NCBI GenBank assembly: GCA_017848965.1
Contig: JAFIHA010000055.1
Coordinates: forward strand, 1-64,000
Length of the DNA stretch: 64,000 nucleotides
Source: Dechloromonas aromatica (nom. nud.)
GTDB lineage: Bacteria > Pseudomonadota > Gammaproteobacteria > Burkholderiales > Rhodocyclaceae
Direction of reading: 5' to 3'
Numbering within the stretch: the first letter of the stretch is position 1; every line of letters begins with the position of its first letter. Position numbers and translations under genes: made by a program. The notes below the pieces were generated by a model that saw nothing but the letters and a program-made list of their open reading frames with translations, was not told where the DNA came from and made no database searches. This document shows, piece by piece, positions 54,701-62,548 of the stretch.

Positions 54701-54889
54701 CGCGGCGACGGTGCGGGCCAGAGTTTCGGCGGAAGCGCCGGGATAGGTGGCGGTGATCAGCACGGTCGGCGGCGCGATCTGCGGGTACTGCGCAATCGGC
54801 AGCACCTGCGCGGCGACCAGGCCGGCGATGACGATGATGATCGAGATGACCGAAGCGAAGATCGGTCGATTGATGAAGAACCTGGACAT
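51770..54889 (-). CDS. RND multidrug efflux permease (AcrB/MexB-type, HAE1)
   Basis: A 1039-residue inner-membrane proton/drug antiporter. MSRFFINRPIFASVISIIIVIAG opens the protein (first helix, shown here as the family start FFINRPIFA); the proton-relay aspartates sit in GIVVDDAIVVLENVER; two large periplasmic loops and twelve helices are present. Nine bases separate it from the adaptor gene, with an AAGGGG Shine-Dalgarno site in the gap. Part of the adaptor-permease-channel operon controlled by the divergent TetR regulator. Confidence 0.96.
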   Translation of the reverse strand: MSRFFINRPIFASVISIIIVIAGLVAAQVLPIAQYPQIAPPTVLITATYPGASAETLARTVAAPIEEQLNGVEHLAYFTSSASANGSISITATFDVGTDVDDAAVNVNNRVKAAESRLPEEVRRNGVIVQKRSNDILQVIALDSESGKYNTLFLSNYASLNIVDELKRVPGVGDVTIFGAQDYSMRIWLKPDRMAQLGLTTADISNAIKAQNAQNAAGKIGQEPAPSDQQLVYTVTAKGRLLTPEEFGNIVIRASGPGGVLRLRDVARIELGAYSYDQSVTLDGKPTIAMGVFLQTGANALDVAKRVTEKMDTLQKKFPEGMSYVIPFDTTRFVSASINEVVKTLVEAALLVIAVVYIFLQSWRATLIPMVAVPISLIGTFAGLWLFGFSINTLTLFAMVLAIGIVVDDAIVVLENVERLMAEEKLSPRQAAIKAMSEVSGALVAIVLVLCAVFIPVAFLGGIAGQLYKQFAVTVAVAVVLSGIVALTLTPALCAILLKAQHTESKLFAPFNRLFERLTNNYTRTVSFTLKHGIVGSLVFVGVIAVTGFFFRIIPGSFVPAEDQGYLISALMLPDAATLKRTQDTGERMRSMIAKDEAVKHTFVVSGFDLIGGGNKPNAGTMFIPLKDWSERQGKAQDLAGKFMGIGMMQPDGMGLVFNPPPIMGLGTAGGFEVYVQNRVDGDAKKLHEVVQSFMGELQKHPEFTRISTFFRPTVPQIFVEVDEPKALALGIPLADVYSTLQSTMGALYVNDFNKAGRVYRVQLQAEANYRMKPDDIGKVYVKSTSSGKMIPLSAISTVKSVIGPEQVERFNGFVAAKVMGDSKPGISSGDAIRIVEEVAEATLPEGYAISWTGQAFQEKQTSGSSLQAFGFAIIMVFLILAAQYEKWSLPVAVVMAVPFALMGALTAIWLRGMPNDIYFQIGLVVLIGLASKNAILIVEFAAQKYAEGMSVAEAAVEAARLRLRPIIMTSLAFVLGVFPLVKATGAGAAARQSMGTGVFGGMIAATFIATIFIPLFFKWLERGKQIDPRHLDVEEEKA

Positions 54890-54898
54890 GATCGCCCC

Positions 54899-56053
54899 TT
54901 ATTTCTGTGCCGCAGCGTTGCCGGCGGCCGGTGCCGCACCCGGCTTGCCGCCGGGGGCAGCGCCTGCACCGGGTGCGCCGGGCGCGCCGGGCGGATGCGG
55001 GGCGACCGGCACGCCCGGTCGCAGCTTCATCAGGTTGTCGACGATGACCTTGTCGCCAGCCTGCAGGCCGCCCAGGATGACCCAGTCCTTGCCGTGCCAT
55101 TCGCCGGTCTTGACCGGGCGCGGCGCCACCTTGCTCTCGCCGTCGGCAGTCATCACCAGGGTGCCCTGTTCGGTCTGCAACACCGCCGCTTGCGGGACCA
55201 GGAAGATGCCGTCGCGCTGGCCGGTGAGCAAGCGGATGCGGACGAACTGGCCGGGCAGCAACTGGCCGTCGGGGTTGGCGAACTCGGCGCGTAGCGCCTG
55301 GGTGCCGAGCGTGGTGTCGATGTTCGAAGCGACGAAATTGAGCTTGCCCTTCTGTTCGTAAACCTGGCCGTTGGCCATCACCAGTTCGACGCCGCTGACC
55401 AGGTTTTCGGTGACGCGGCCGCCGGGCAGCTTGGCGAGGTCGCTCTCGCCGAGCGAGAAGCTGACCCACATCGGGTTGGTCTGGTAAATCGAGGTCAGCA
55501 GGCTGTCGCTGCCGGTGCTGACCAGGTTGCCTTCGGAGCGCACGGCGCGGCCGCTGGTGCCGCCGACCGGCGCGGTCACCGTGGTCCACGACAGGTTCAG
55601 TTCGGCCTGGCGCAGTGCCGCCTGTGCCATCGCGTCGGCGGAAGTGGCGTCGTCGTAATCCTTCTGGCTGATCGCCTTGGCGTCGGCCAGCCCCTTCAGC
55701 CGCTGTTTCTCGCGCGCTGTCTGCTCGGCACGGGCTTTCGCTTCGGCCAGTGCAATTTCGTAAGGTGCGCGGTCGATCTGGAACAGCGGCTGGCCGGACT
55801 TGACGACGTCGCCTTCCTGATAGAGGCGCTTGACCAGGATGCCGCCGACGCGGGCCCGGACTTCGGTCTCGCGGGCGCCTTCGGTTTGCGCCATGACCTC
55901 GATCGAGGTTGGCACCGACTGCGGTTGCATGTCGAGGACGGTGACCGGCATCGGTCCCATCTGCGGTGCGGCCGGTGCATTCTTGTCCGAACAAGCGGCG
56001 AGCAGCAGGCTGCCGACAAGGGCGGCGATCAGGGTAGGTTTGTTGGTATGCAT
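54899..56053 (-). CDS. RND efflux periplasmic adaptor lipoprotein (AcrA/MexA-type)
   Basis: A 384-residue membrane-fusion protein with lipobox LLLAAC (Cys21), a lipoyl-like domain (VRARVGGILVKRLYQEGDVVKSGQ), alpha-hairpin, beta-barrel and membrane-proximal domains, and an Ala/Pro/Gly-rich tail (residues ~350-384) longer than in AcrA. It bridges permease and outer channel. ATG 56053 fits the signal sequence; the operator lies 36 bases upstream of it. Confidence 0.95.
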   Translation of the reverse strand: MHTNKPTLIAALVGSLLLAACSDKNAPAAPQMGPMPVTVLDMQPQSVPTSIEVMAQTEGARETEVRARVGGILVKRLYQEGDVVKSGQPLFQIDRAPYEIALAEAKARAEQTAREKQRLKGLADAKAISQKDYDDATSADAMAQAALRQAELNLSWTTVTAPVGGTSGRAVRSEGNLVSTGSDSLLTSIYQTNPMWVSFSLGESDLAKLPGGRVTENLVSGVELVMANGQVYEQKGKLNFVASNIDTTLGTQALRAEFANPDGQLLPGQFVRIRLLTGQRDGIFLVPQAAVLQTEQGTLVMTADGESKVAPRPVKTGEWHGKDWVILGGLQAGDKVIVDNLMKLRPGVPVAPHPPGAPGAPGAGAAPGGKPGAAPAAGNAAAQK

Positions 56054-56088
56054 GGTTGGGGTTCTCCGGCGGGGAAGTTTTGGGCTAT

Positions 56089-56112
56089 TATATACAAACA
56101 CGAATGTATGTA
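56089..56112. promoter_or_regulatory. AcrR-box-like operator
   Basis: A 24-base imperfect inverted repeat. The right half AATGTATGTA (56103-56112) equals the half-site of the E. coli AcrR box as I remember it; the left half TATATACAAA (56089-56098) matches its inverse at 7 of 10 positions, with CACG between. It lies in the 138-base gap between the efflux operon and the TetR regulator, where an autorepressing operator is expected. Confidence 0.7.
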
Positions 56113-56191
56113 AAACGCCTCAGTGGCTTACAGCAAAGCATTTTTGTGTTGCAAATTGTAGTTGCTGCCGGCCGGCAGCAGGGAGAACGAG

Positions 56192-56809
56192 ATGGTCAGA
56201 AAAACCAAGGAAGAAGCTGAGCAGACGCGCAAGGATATCGTCACCGCAGCGCGCAAGGTCTTCCACGAATGCGGTGTCAGCCGTTCGTCGCTGGACAAGA
56301 TCGCCAAGGCGGCCGGTGTCACGCGTGGTGCCATTTACTGGCATTTCCAGGACAAGGCGGAAGTCTTTTTTGCGATGCGCGACGAGGTATTCGAGCCGAT
56401 GCTCGGGTGCACCGACGCCGTGCTTTACGATCCTTCGCTGCTTAATCCTCTGGATGCGATCGAGGGTTCGATCAAGGAATTTTTCCGCGTCCTCGCGACC
56501 TGCCCGGATTTTCGCGAGACCTTCGAAATCATGATTTCGCGCTGCGAATACGTCGAGGAATTTTCCAGCGTTCAGGAAGAAGTTGGCCGGCCGGCGCTGG
56601 AATTCCTGGAAAAGATTCAACGCATGTACCGACTGGCGGCCGAAAAGGGCTACCTCCGTGCCGGATTGGAGCCCGAGGCTGTGGCCCACGATACCTGGGC
56701 TTTTACCAGCGGGCTATTGCACCTGACCCTGGGGTGTCGCAAAAACAGCGGTCTGGAAAGGGAGATTCCCCAGATGATTTCAGCGCATATGGCCTTGCGC
56801 CGGGCCTGA
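56192..56809 (+). CDS. TetR-family efflux repressor (AcrR/TtgR-like)
   Basis: A 205-residue repressor. The N-terminal helix-turn-helix reads TRKDIVTAARKVFHECGVSR and AGVTRGAIYWHFQDKAEVF, nearly identical in pattern to AcrR, and the C-terminal ligand domain is of matching length (TetR_C_2 type). ATG 56192 follows GGGAGAACGAG. It is divergent from the adaptor-permease-channel operon and very probably represses both. Confidence 0.93.
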   Translation: MVRKTKEEAEQTRKDIVTAARKVFHECGVSRSSLDKIAKAAGVTRGAIYWHFQDKAEVFFAMRDEVFEPMLGCTDAVLYDPSLLNPLDAIEGSIKEFFRVLATCPDFRETFEIMISRCEYVEEFSSVQEEVGRPALEFLEKIQRMYRLAAEKGYLRAGLEPEAVAHDTWAFTSGLLHLTLGCRKNSGLEREIPQMISAHMALRRA

Positions 56810-56813
56810 CGCT

Positions 56814-57692
56814 TCAGCGGTATTTGCGCCAGGCACTGAAGCTGAATACCAGGAGGCCGATCCAGATGAGGCCGAAGGAGATCAGTTTTTCCGTTTGCAG
56901 CGCCTCGCCGAAGACGTAGATGGCGGTCAGGAACTGCATCGTCGGATTGATGTACATCAGCATGCCGACGGTCGCCAGGTCGAGGCGCTGCGTCGCTGCC
57001 GCGAAGGCGATCAGCGGCGCCGCAGTGAGGATGCCGGCGCCGAATAGCAGGGCGCCGGTGGTCCAGGGTTCGATAACGAAGACCATGTGTCCAGCCTGCC
57101 ATTGCCACGCCGCATAGGCGAGGCTGAGCGGCAGCATGAGCAGGGTTTCGAGGAAGAGGCCGGACAAGGCGTCGACCGGTATCTGTTTGCGCACCAGGCC
57201 ATAGGTGCCGAAGCTGCCGGCGAGATAGAGCGAAATCCAGGGCAGGCCGCCGAGGGCGATGATCTCGTTGGCAAGTCCGGCCGTCGCCAGCGCGATCGCC
57301 AGCCATTCCAGGCGGTTGAGCCGCTCCTTCAGGAACACCAGCCCGAGCACCACGTTGACTAGCGGCGTCAGGAAATAGCCAAGGCTGGATTCGACCACCC
57401 GGTGCTGTTCCACCGCCCACAGGAAGACCAGCCAGTTGCCGCCGATCAGCAGCGCCGCCAGCGTCAGCATGGCGAGTTGGCGCGGGCGGCCGAGAACTTG
57501 CCTGACCTTGGCCCACTGCTTTGCGACGACCAGGATCAGGCTGACGCAGATGCATGCCCAGAGCGCCCGGTTGGCCAGGATGTCGATCGCCGGGACGTCA
57601 TTCAGCTGGCGGAAATAGAGCGGAAAGAAGCCCCAGATGCCATAGGCGAGCAGACCGTAGCCGATGCCGGCCAGTGGGGTTTTGTGGCTCAT
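56814..57692 (-). CDS. rarD: RarD-type EamA permease
   Basis: A 292-residue membrane protein with ten helices. GLLAYGIWGFFPLYFRQL, NRALWA, GGNWLVFLWAVEQHRVVESSLGYF-type sequence and the late YINPTMQFL match the RarD subfamily, named after chloramphenicol resistance in Pseudomonas; the true substrate is uncertain. ATG 57692 is preferred over the TTG at 57698. It begins two bases after the DUF599 gene's stop and converges with the TetR gene, four bases apart. Confidence 0.9.
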   Translation of the reverse strand: MSHKTPLAGIGYGLLAYGIWGFFPLYFRQLNDVPAIDILANRALWACICVSLILVVAKQWAKVRQVLGRPRQLAMLTLAALLIGGNWLVFLWAVEQHRVVESSLGYFLTPLVNVVLGLVFLKERLNRLEWLAIALATAGLANEIIALGGLPWISLYLAGSFGTYGLVRKQIPVDALSGLFLETLLMLPLSLAYAAWQWQAGHMVFVIEPWTTGALLFGAGILTAAPLIAFAAATQRLDLATVGMLMYINPTMQFLTAIYVFGEALQTEKLISFGLIWIGLLVFSFSAWRKYR

Positions 57693-57694
57693 GC

Positions 57695-58387
57695 TCAAGC
57701 GTTGTCGCGCAGTACGGCGAGCGCCGCCGAGCGGTAGTCGCGGCGGTAGAGAATGCCGCAGACGGCGAGCGCCAGGCCGCCGAGGATCAGCGGATGGAGC
57801 AGCCAGCCGGCGGCGGCGAGGCCGAAGTAATAGGCGCGGATGCCGCGGTTGAAATCATCGCCGGCCAGTGTGTTCGTTCCGGCGACGCGTCTGGCGTAGG
57901 CGTCGATGCTTGGATCGCCGGCCGGGCCGGTGGGTGCGGCGCCGACTAGGATGGAAAGAATGTTGAACTGGCGTAGCGACCAGGTGAACTTGAAGTAGGC
58001 GAAGACGAAACTGGCGAGCACCAGCATCAACTTGATTTCCAGCAACTCGCGGTTGCCCGGCCCGGCAAACGGCAGGTCGGCGGCGAAGCCGAGCAATTGG
58101 TCGGCAGCGCCGAGCGCGGCGACGAGGCCGGCGATGATGTAGATGGTGGTGTTGGCGTAGAAGGAGACGCTGGTCATCAGGTTGCCGATCAGCGTCGAGT
58201 CGGTGACGCGGACGTCGCGCTCCAGCATGCGGTAGGCCCAGTCGAGGCGGTAGCGCTGGCTGGTGCGGATCAGGCCGCCGGCACCGCCGGCGCTGTGCTC
58301 GGAAAACCAGGCGTAGCCTCCCCAGCAGGCGAAGAATACGGTCAGCGACAGCCAGTCGAGCGTGGAGAGGTGGGGCAGGGCGTGCAT
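57695..58387 (-). CDS. DUF599 family membrane protein
   Basis: A 230-residue protein with four or more membrane helices (~8-28, ~75-97, ~118-140, ~185-220). The segment WAYRMLERDVRVTDSTLIGN and the DDFNRGIRAYYFGLAA motif are typical of DUF599. Function unknown. ATG 58387 preferred over a GTG at 58405. It probably shares a transcript with rarD. Confidence 0.8.
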   Translation of the reverse strand: MHALPHLSTLDWLSLTVFFACWGGYAWFSEHSAGGAGGLIRTSQRYRLDWAYRMLERDVRVTDSTLIGNLMTSVSFYANTTIYIIAGLVAALGAADQLLGFAADLPFAGPGNRELLEIKLMLVLASFVFAYFKFTWSLRQFNILSILVGAAPTGPAGDPSIDAYARRVAGTNTLAGDDFNRGIRAYYFGLAAAGWLLHPLILGGLALAVCGILYRRDYRSAALAVLRDNA

Positions 58388-58449
58388 GGCGCCAGTTTGC
58401 CACAAGGGCGCTTCGGCGAGGGGAGGTGATCAGAGGTGAAATGGCGCAA

Positions 58450-58510
58450 AAAACAAAAGTGATGTTTTGAGTTGTTGATTTACAATAACGTCGTTTTTGT
58501 TAATTAAGTT
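58450..58510 (+). promoter_or_regulatory. AT-rich promoter region of the PAS gene
   Basis: This stretch is strikingly AT-rich for the window and holds a possible -10 TACAAT at 58481-58486 and a TTAATTAA at 58500-58507. A well-spaced -35 could not be fixed, so exact promoter position is uncertain. Confidence 0.4.
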
Positions 58511-58515
58511 GATTC

Positions 58516-59796
58516 ATGAGTGACTTGGCGAACGCCCACGAAAGTGCCTCGGACTTGATCGGCATCGAGGCCTTGGTTCAAGGGACCCCCGTGGCGACCT
58601 TCGTCATCGACAGCGAACACCGGGTCACCCACTGGAACCGGGCCTGCGAGTTGGTCACCGGGTTGCCGGCGGCGAGCATGATCGGCAGCAGCGATCATTG
58701 GCGAGGTTTCTACCCGGCGCCGCGACCGATCCTTGCCGATTACATCGTCGCCGGTGAGATCGAGCAGGCGATGGCCTGCTACGAAGCCGGGCATTGCCAG
58801 GCTTCGCAGATCGTCAAAGGAGCTTACGAGGCCGAAGGCTTTTTTCCCGTGCTGGGCGATGGCGGCTGCTGGCTGTATTTCACCGCCGCGCCGCTGTATG
58901 CCCCGGACGGCCGACTGCTCGGCGCCATCGAGACCTTGCAGAACATCACCGGGCGCAAGCAGGCGGAGTTGCGGCTGCAGGAACACAGCGACGAACTGGC
59001 ACAGCAGGTTGCGTTGCGTACCGAGGAATTGCAGCAGCGCAATACCGAACTGGTCGACCTGCTGCGCGAGCGTTGCGAACTGGAGGAGCGCGTCGGCACG
59101 GCGAACAACGTCGCTTTTTCGGCGATGAGCAGCATGGGCGAGATGGGCGTGCTGCTGCACGCAATGCAGGGGTTCAACGAGAGTGCGACGGCGGAGCGCC
59201 TGGCCGGCGTCGTTCTCGACGCGCTTGCCAAGTACGGGCTGGAAGGGGCGGTCCAGGTCCGTCCGGTGGGCGGGCTGGCATGCACCCTGCCGGCAGGAGA
59301 GCCACAAGTCGAGGCGATTTTCCGGCATCTGGCGGAGATGGGGCGGATCGTCAATTTCCACCGTCGGATGGTCGTCAACTTCCCGCAAATTTCACTTCTG
59401 CTGACCAATTTGCCGCAGGGCGAAGACGAGCGGGCCGGGCGTATCCGCGACAATGTCACGCTGCTCGCCGAGGCCGCCGAGGCACGGCTGCAGGCCTTGC
59501 ACAACGAGACGGGGCGGCAGGCCGGGGAGAGTCTGATCGCCGGAGCGCTCGACGAGATCCGCGATTTGCTCGGTCAACTGGACAAGCGCCAGCAATCGTC
59601 GCTGACGGCGATCCACGCCATGGAAGAAAGCCTGGAGAAGCTGTTCGTCCATCTCGGTTTGACCGATCAGCAGGAAAGTGAGCTGGTCGCCACCGTTCGC
59701 GACGGACTCGATGCCCTGCTCGAAGCGCAGTCAGGGCAAGGCGATTTTCATCAGGTTCTCAGCGGCATCACCCGTCGCCTCGGCAGCTTCGCCTGA
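58516..59796 (+). CDS. PAS-domain protein without recognised output domain
   Basis: A 426-residue soluble protein. Residues ~14-150 form a PAS domain (TPVATFVIDSEHRVTHWNRACE; GAIETLQNITGRKQAE closes it), ~150-195 a coiled coil (RTEELQQRNTELVDLLRERCELEERV), and ~200-426 a conserved-looking region starting NNVAFSAMSSMGEMGVLLHAM. No histidine kinase, GGDEF, EAL, methyl-accepting or DNA-binding domain is visible. The C-terminal ~120 residues look helical (LDEIRDLLGQLDKRQQSS; MEESLEKLFVHLGL). From memory, similar C-terminal regions occur in some CheY-like regulators, also without a known role. Start ATG 58516; no clear Shine-Dalgarno site. Confidence 0.8.
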   Translation: MSDLANAHESASDLIGIEALVQGTPVATFVIDSEHRVTHWNRACELVTGLPAASMIGSSDHWRGFYPAPRPILADYIVAGEIEQAMACYEAGHCQASQIVKGAYEAEGFFPVLGDGGCWLYFTAAPLYAPDGRLLGAIETLQNITGRKQAELRLQEHSDELAQQVALRTEELQQRNTELVDLLRERCELEERVGTANNVAFSAMSSMGEMGVLLHAMQGFNESATAERLAGVVLDALAKYGLEGAVQVRPVGGLACTLPAGEPQVEAIFRHLAEMGRIVNFHRRMVVNFPQISLLLTNLPQGEDERAGRIRDNVTLLAEAAEARLQALHNETGRQAGESLIAGALDEIRDLLGQLDKRQQSSLTAIHAMEESLEKLFVHLGLTDQQESELVATVRDGLDALLEAQSGQGDFHQVLSGITRRLGSFA

Positions 59797-59945
59797 GTGG
59801 CTGCTCCCGTTGTCGGTTTCGCCGCGAGTTTGTCGGCGAAGCGACAGAAAACGGAGCGAGGAAGACGGAGCCAGCGCCAGATCCGGTCTGCCCGGGCTGG
59901 CGTCGCTCTTGCTTGGTCCAGGCATTCCAACAGCCTGTAGACCGC

Positions 59946-60272
59946 ATGCGCCCCAGTGACCCCGTGACCTACCAATGCATCTCACCCGCCGCCGCGGCGG
60001 CGATGATCCGCAGCGAAGCCGCTGCCACAGTTTTCGACGTGCGCGATCTGGCCAGCTATCGCCAGGGCCATCTGGAAGGTGCGATGCACCTGCAGATGGA
60101 GCGGGTCGCCGCCTGGCTCGGCCGCCTGTCCCGGGAAACGCCGCTGATCATCTACTGCTACCACGGCAACGCCAGCCAGGTTTATGCACAGATGTTCTGC
60201 GACTTCCGCTTCACCCGCGTCTATAGCGTGGACGGCGGTTACGAGCGACTGGCCGCCGCGCTCGCCGGCTGA
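59946..60272 (+). CDS. GlpE-like single-domain rhodanese
   Basis: A 108-residue sulfurtransferase. The active-site loop IIYCYHGNAS carries Cys71, which would form the persulfide; CYHGNxS is characteristic of GlpE. FDVRDLASYRQGHLEGAMHL is the CDC25/rhodanese homology segment. ATG 59946 begins the natural N-terminus; the frame extends 11 codons upstream. Sulfur donor and acceptor are unknown. Bases 59797-59945 hold a short inverted repeat (TTCGCCG/CGGCGAA) but no clear terminator. Confidence 0.9.
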   Translation: MRPSDPVTYQCISPAAAAAMIRSEAAATVFDVRDLASYRQGHLEGAMHLQMERVAAWLGRLSRETPLIIYCYHGNASQVYAQMFCDFRFTRVYSVDGGYERLAAALAG

Positions 60273-60330
60273 TTGGCGCGGCCGGCGCAATCGGCTACAG
60301 TGCGCACCGGTTTTTGTCGGGGAGCGGGCC

Positions 60331-60699
60331 GTGTACCACGTCGTCGAAAGCAGCAAGTCATTTCAGGAAATCCTCTTCGAACTGGAGCCGGCGGTACAGC
60401 GTCTGGGGCTGACCGTGCTCGCCGTGCACGATGTCGGTGCGGCGCTGGCGCGCCGCGACAACGGCTTCGACGAGGATTACGCGATCTACGACATCGTCGG
60501 CTGGCGGCAGGCCGAGGAAATGCTCCGCGACGACCTGCGCGCCGGGCTCTTCCTGCCCTGGCGGCTCGCCGTCTACACCGAGAACGGGGTTACGCGCCTG
60601 GGTTTCCTGCGCCAGCCGCCGGTCGCCGACCCAAGCCTGCAACGCGCTCTGGACGAAGGCGCAGCACGGCTGCTGCAACTGGTCGACGAAATGCGCTGA
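60331..60699 (+). CDS. DUF302 family protein
   Basis: A 122-residue protein starting at a GTG preceded by GGGAGCGG. VYHVVESSKSFQEILFELEPAVQRLGL followed by TVLAVHDV matches the small DUF302 fold, listed here by its start VYHVVESSKSF. Function unknown. The segment between the rhodanese stop and this start is short, so the two may be co-transcribed. Confidence 0.8.
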   Translation: MYHVVESSKSFQEILFELEPAVQRLGLTVLAVHDVGAALARRDNGFDEDYAIYDIVGWRQAEEMLRDDLRAGLFLPWRLAVYTENGVTRLGFLRQPPVADPSLQRALDEGAARLLQLVDEMR

Positions 60700-60713
60700 G
60701 CCGCCCGGCTCAG
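60696..60713. terminator. Compact hairpin between convergent DUF302 and HDOD genes
   Basis: CTGAGCCG (60696-60703) pairs perfectly with CGGCTCAG (60706-60713) around two bases, covering both convergent stop codons. No long T-tract follows on either strand, so a terminator role is tentative. Confidence 0.35.
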
Positions 60714-61573
60714 CCGCCTTCCGTCGCGCGCGCGGCAAGAACCATCTCTTCCGGGGCGCCGAGGCGTTCGAGCAGGTTGCCGCGGTCGAGGTGCACCAGT
60801 TCGCTGATCGCCGGCAGATCGTCCTGCAACGCCGGGTTCTGCCAGCCGGTCGCGGTGTGGCGGGCGAGGTCGACGGCGAGATTGACGTTGCGCACGTTGG
60901 CGGTTTCGGCATTGGCCGGGTCGAGCAGCGACAGCAGCAGTTCCGGCAGCCCCCAGAGGCCGATCAGTTCGCGCATGATTTCCTGTGGCGGGGCGCCGAA
61001 GACCTCTTCCTGGACCGCCCGCGTGCGCAGCCCGGGATGCGCCGCCAGACGTTCGCGCACCGTCGTCGCCAGGTTGGGGGCGAAGCAGTGCATGAGGATT
61101 TCGACGAAGTCGTGGAGCAGTGCCGCCAGCGAGATTTCCTCGAAGCGGGTGTTCTGGCGCAGCAGCGCCCAGTCGCGGGCCCAGATCGACGCCTGGCGCG
61201 AGCGGGCGATGACCTTGAGCAGGCCGAGCATCGCCTTCGGGTAGCCCTTGAGCTGATGTTCGATGATCGGCAGGTCCTGGCAGCTATCGTAGAAGCGCTG
61301 GGTGCCGATCATCATCAGCGAGCGTTCGATCGTCGTGATCTCCGCGTTCTGGCTGCGCGAGCGGTTTTCCTTCATGAAGCGGAAGATGCGCAGCGTCATC
61401 AGCGGGTCGTGGGCGATGATGTTGGCCAGCTCGCGGGTGTTGATGACGTCGGCGCTGTCGCGCAGTTCGGCCAGGCGGGTCGAGGTCAGGCGCAGGATCG
61501 GCAGCTCGACTTCCTTGAAGTGTTCCACCCAGGCCGCGGTGCCGGGGAAGGGAAAATCGATCATCAGGGTCAT
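60710..61573 (-). CDS. HDOD-domain signalling protein
   Basis: A 287-residue protein dominated by an HDOD domain (~20-215): LPILRLTSTRLAEL, ELANIIAHDPLMTLRIFRF, IERSLMMIGTQRF and AALLHDFVEILM. HDOD domains are HD-like but usually not catalytic and act as signalling scaffolds, often in motility or c-di-GMP networks. ATG 61573 or 61564 could be the start. It lies 25 bases downstream of the double-receiver gene and is probably co-transcribed with it. Confidence 0.88.
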   Translation of the reverse strand: MTLMIDFPFPGTAAWVEHFKEVELPILRLTSTRLAELRDSADVINTRELANIIAHDPLMTLRIFRFMKENRSRSQNAEITTIERSLMMIGTQRFYDSCQDLPIIEHQLKGYPKAMLGLLKVIARSRQASIWARDWALLRQNTRFEEISLAALLHDFVEILMHCFAPNLATTVRERLAAHPGLRTRAVQEEVFGAPPQEIMRELIGLWGLPELLLSLLDPANAETANVRNVNLAVDLARHTATGWQNPALQDDLPAISELVHLDRGNLLERLGAPEEMVLAARATEGG

Positions 61574-61598
61574 GCGGACCTTCCTTCCTGGCGCGCGA

Positions 61599-62429
61599 TC
61601 ATGGGGTGAACAACCTCTTCAGGAAATTCTCGACATAGGCCGGGCGGATCGGCTTCACCACGTAGCCGCGCGCGCCGAGCGCGGCAACCTGTTCGACCAG
61701 CTTGCGCGAAGTGTCGCCGGTGACCATGACGACGGCCGTTTCCGGACTGGCGGCGCGGATTTTCGGCAAGGCTTCCACGCCGGAGAGGACCGGCATGTTG
61801 ACGTCGAGGAAGAGCACTTGCGGCTGGTGTTGCAGGGCGGCGCGGATCGCCTCCTCGCCATTCGCCGCCTGGGCGACGACGTTGAGGCCGAGTTCGGTGA
61901 CGACGCCCTTGAGCAGCAGGCGGATCGAGCCGTTGTCGTCGACGATGACGGCGGTCGGCCGGCCGCCGTTTTCCCGGCGCGGCGCCGGTGTCGGGGCGCC
62001 TGGCGCTGCCGTTGCTGCTGCCGCTGCAGCCGGCGCCGAATCCGGGTCGCTGCCGGCTTGCGCCGCCTGCCGCGCGGCGGCAATCTGCTGCAGTTCGTCG
62101 AGTACCTGTTTCTGCCCGAAGGGCTTGCGCAGGAAGCCGGCGGCGCCGTGATCGGCCGCCCGCTGCTCGATCGCCTCGTCCTCGCAGGCGGTCATGAAGA
62201 CGACGTCGATCTCCGGATAGTCAGCGTTGATCTCGGCCAGGATGTCGAGGCCATCGCGCCCCGGCAGCAAGTAGTCGAGGCAGACGACCGCCGGCCGCGT
62301 GCGGCGGATCGCCTCGATCACCCCGTTGCCGTCCTCGAGCTGCCCGACAACCTGATGCCCCTGGCTGGCAAGCAGGGTGGCCAGCAGGCTGCGCATTGAG
62401 GCATTGTCATCGACGATCAGGATGTTCAT
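61599..62429 (-). CDS. Tandem double-receiver response regulator
   Basis: A 276-residue protein with two complete receiver domains and no output domain. The first (MNILIVDDNASMR) has phosphoacceptor Asp52 (VVCLDYLLPGRDG); a ~35-residue Ala/Pro linker (APAAAAAATAAPGAP) leads to the second (PTAVIVDDNGSIR) with Asp209 (VLFLDVNMPVLSG). Both keep the Lys of the active site (FLRKPFG, YVVKPIRP). It would act by protein contact or as a phosphate sink. Start ATG 62429 begins the first receiver. The HDOD gene follows. Confidence 0.9.
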   Translation of the reverse strand: MNILIVDDNASMRSLLATLLASQGHQVVGQLEDGNGVIEAIRRTRPAVVCLDYLLPGRDGLDILAEINADYPEIDVVFMTACEDEAIEQRAADHGAAGFLRKPFGQKQVLDELQQIAAARQAAQAGSDPDSAPAAAAAATAAPGAPTPAPRRENGGRPTAVIVDDNGSIRLLLKGVVTELGLNVVAQAANGEEAIRAALQHQPQVLFLDVNMPVLSGVEALPKIRAASPETAVVMVTGDTSRKLVEQVAALGARGYVVKPIRPAYVENFLKRLFTP

Positions 62430-62490
62430 GGCGATTGTGGCAAGGAATTTCACAGTATGTTAACCGCGAAAGCGGCGGAATGGCAGGGCG

Positions 62491-62526
62491 AAAAAAAGCC
62501 GGCTTGCCTTGCTCAGGCTCGCCGGC
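62491..62526 (-). terminator. Intrinsic terminator of cysN
   Basis: On the - strand GCCGGC (62521-62526) pairs with GCCGGC (62498-62503), with an inner GCCT/AGGC pairing, followed by TTTTTTTCGCC. It lies 23 bases past the cysN stop. Confidence 0.85.
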
Positions 62527-62548
62527 GTTGCTGTCTGTGGAAAGGCGT

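Noticed and set aside
51797-55294. A 1165-codon open frame opposite the RND pump genes
   Set aside because: Acidic, Asp/Gly/Arg/His-rich shadow with no family motif; it crosses a gene boundary of the true operon.
59797-59945. Possible terminator after the PAS gene (TTCGCCG/CGGCGAA)
   Set aside because: The stem is short with a nine-base loop and no T-tract.
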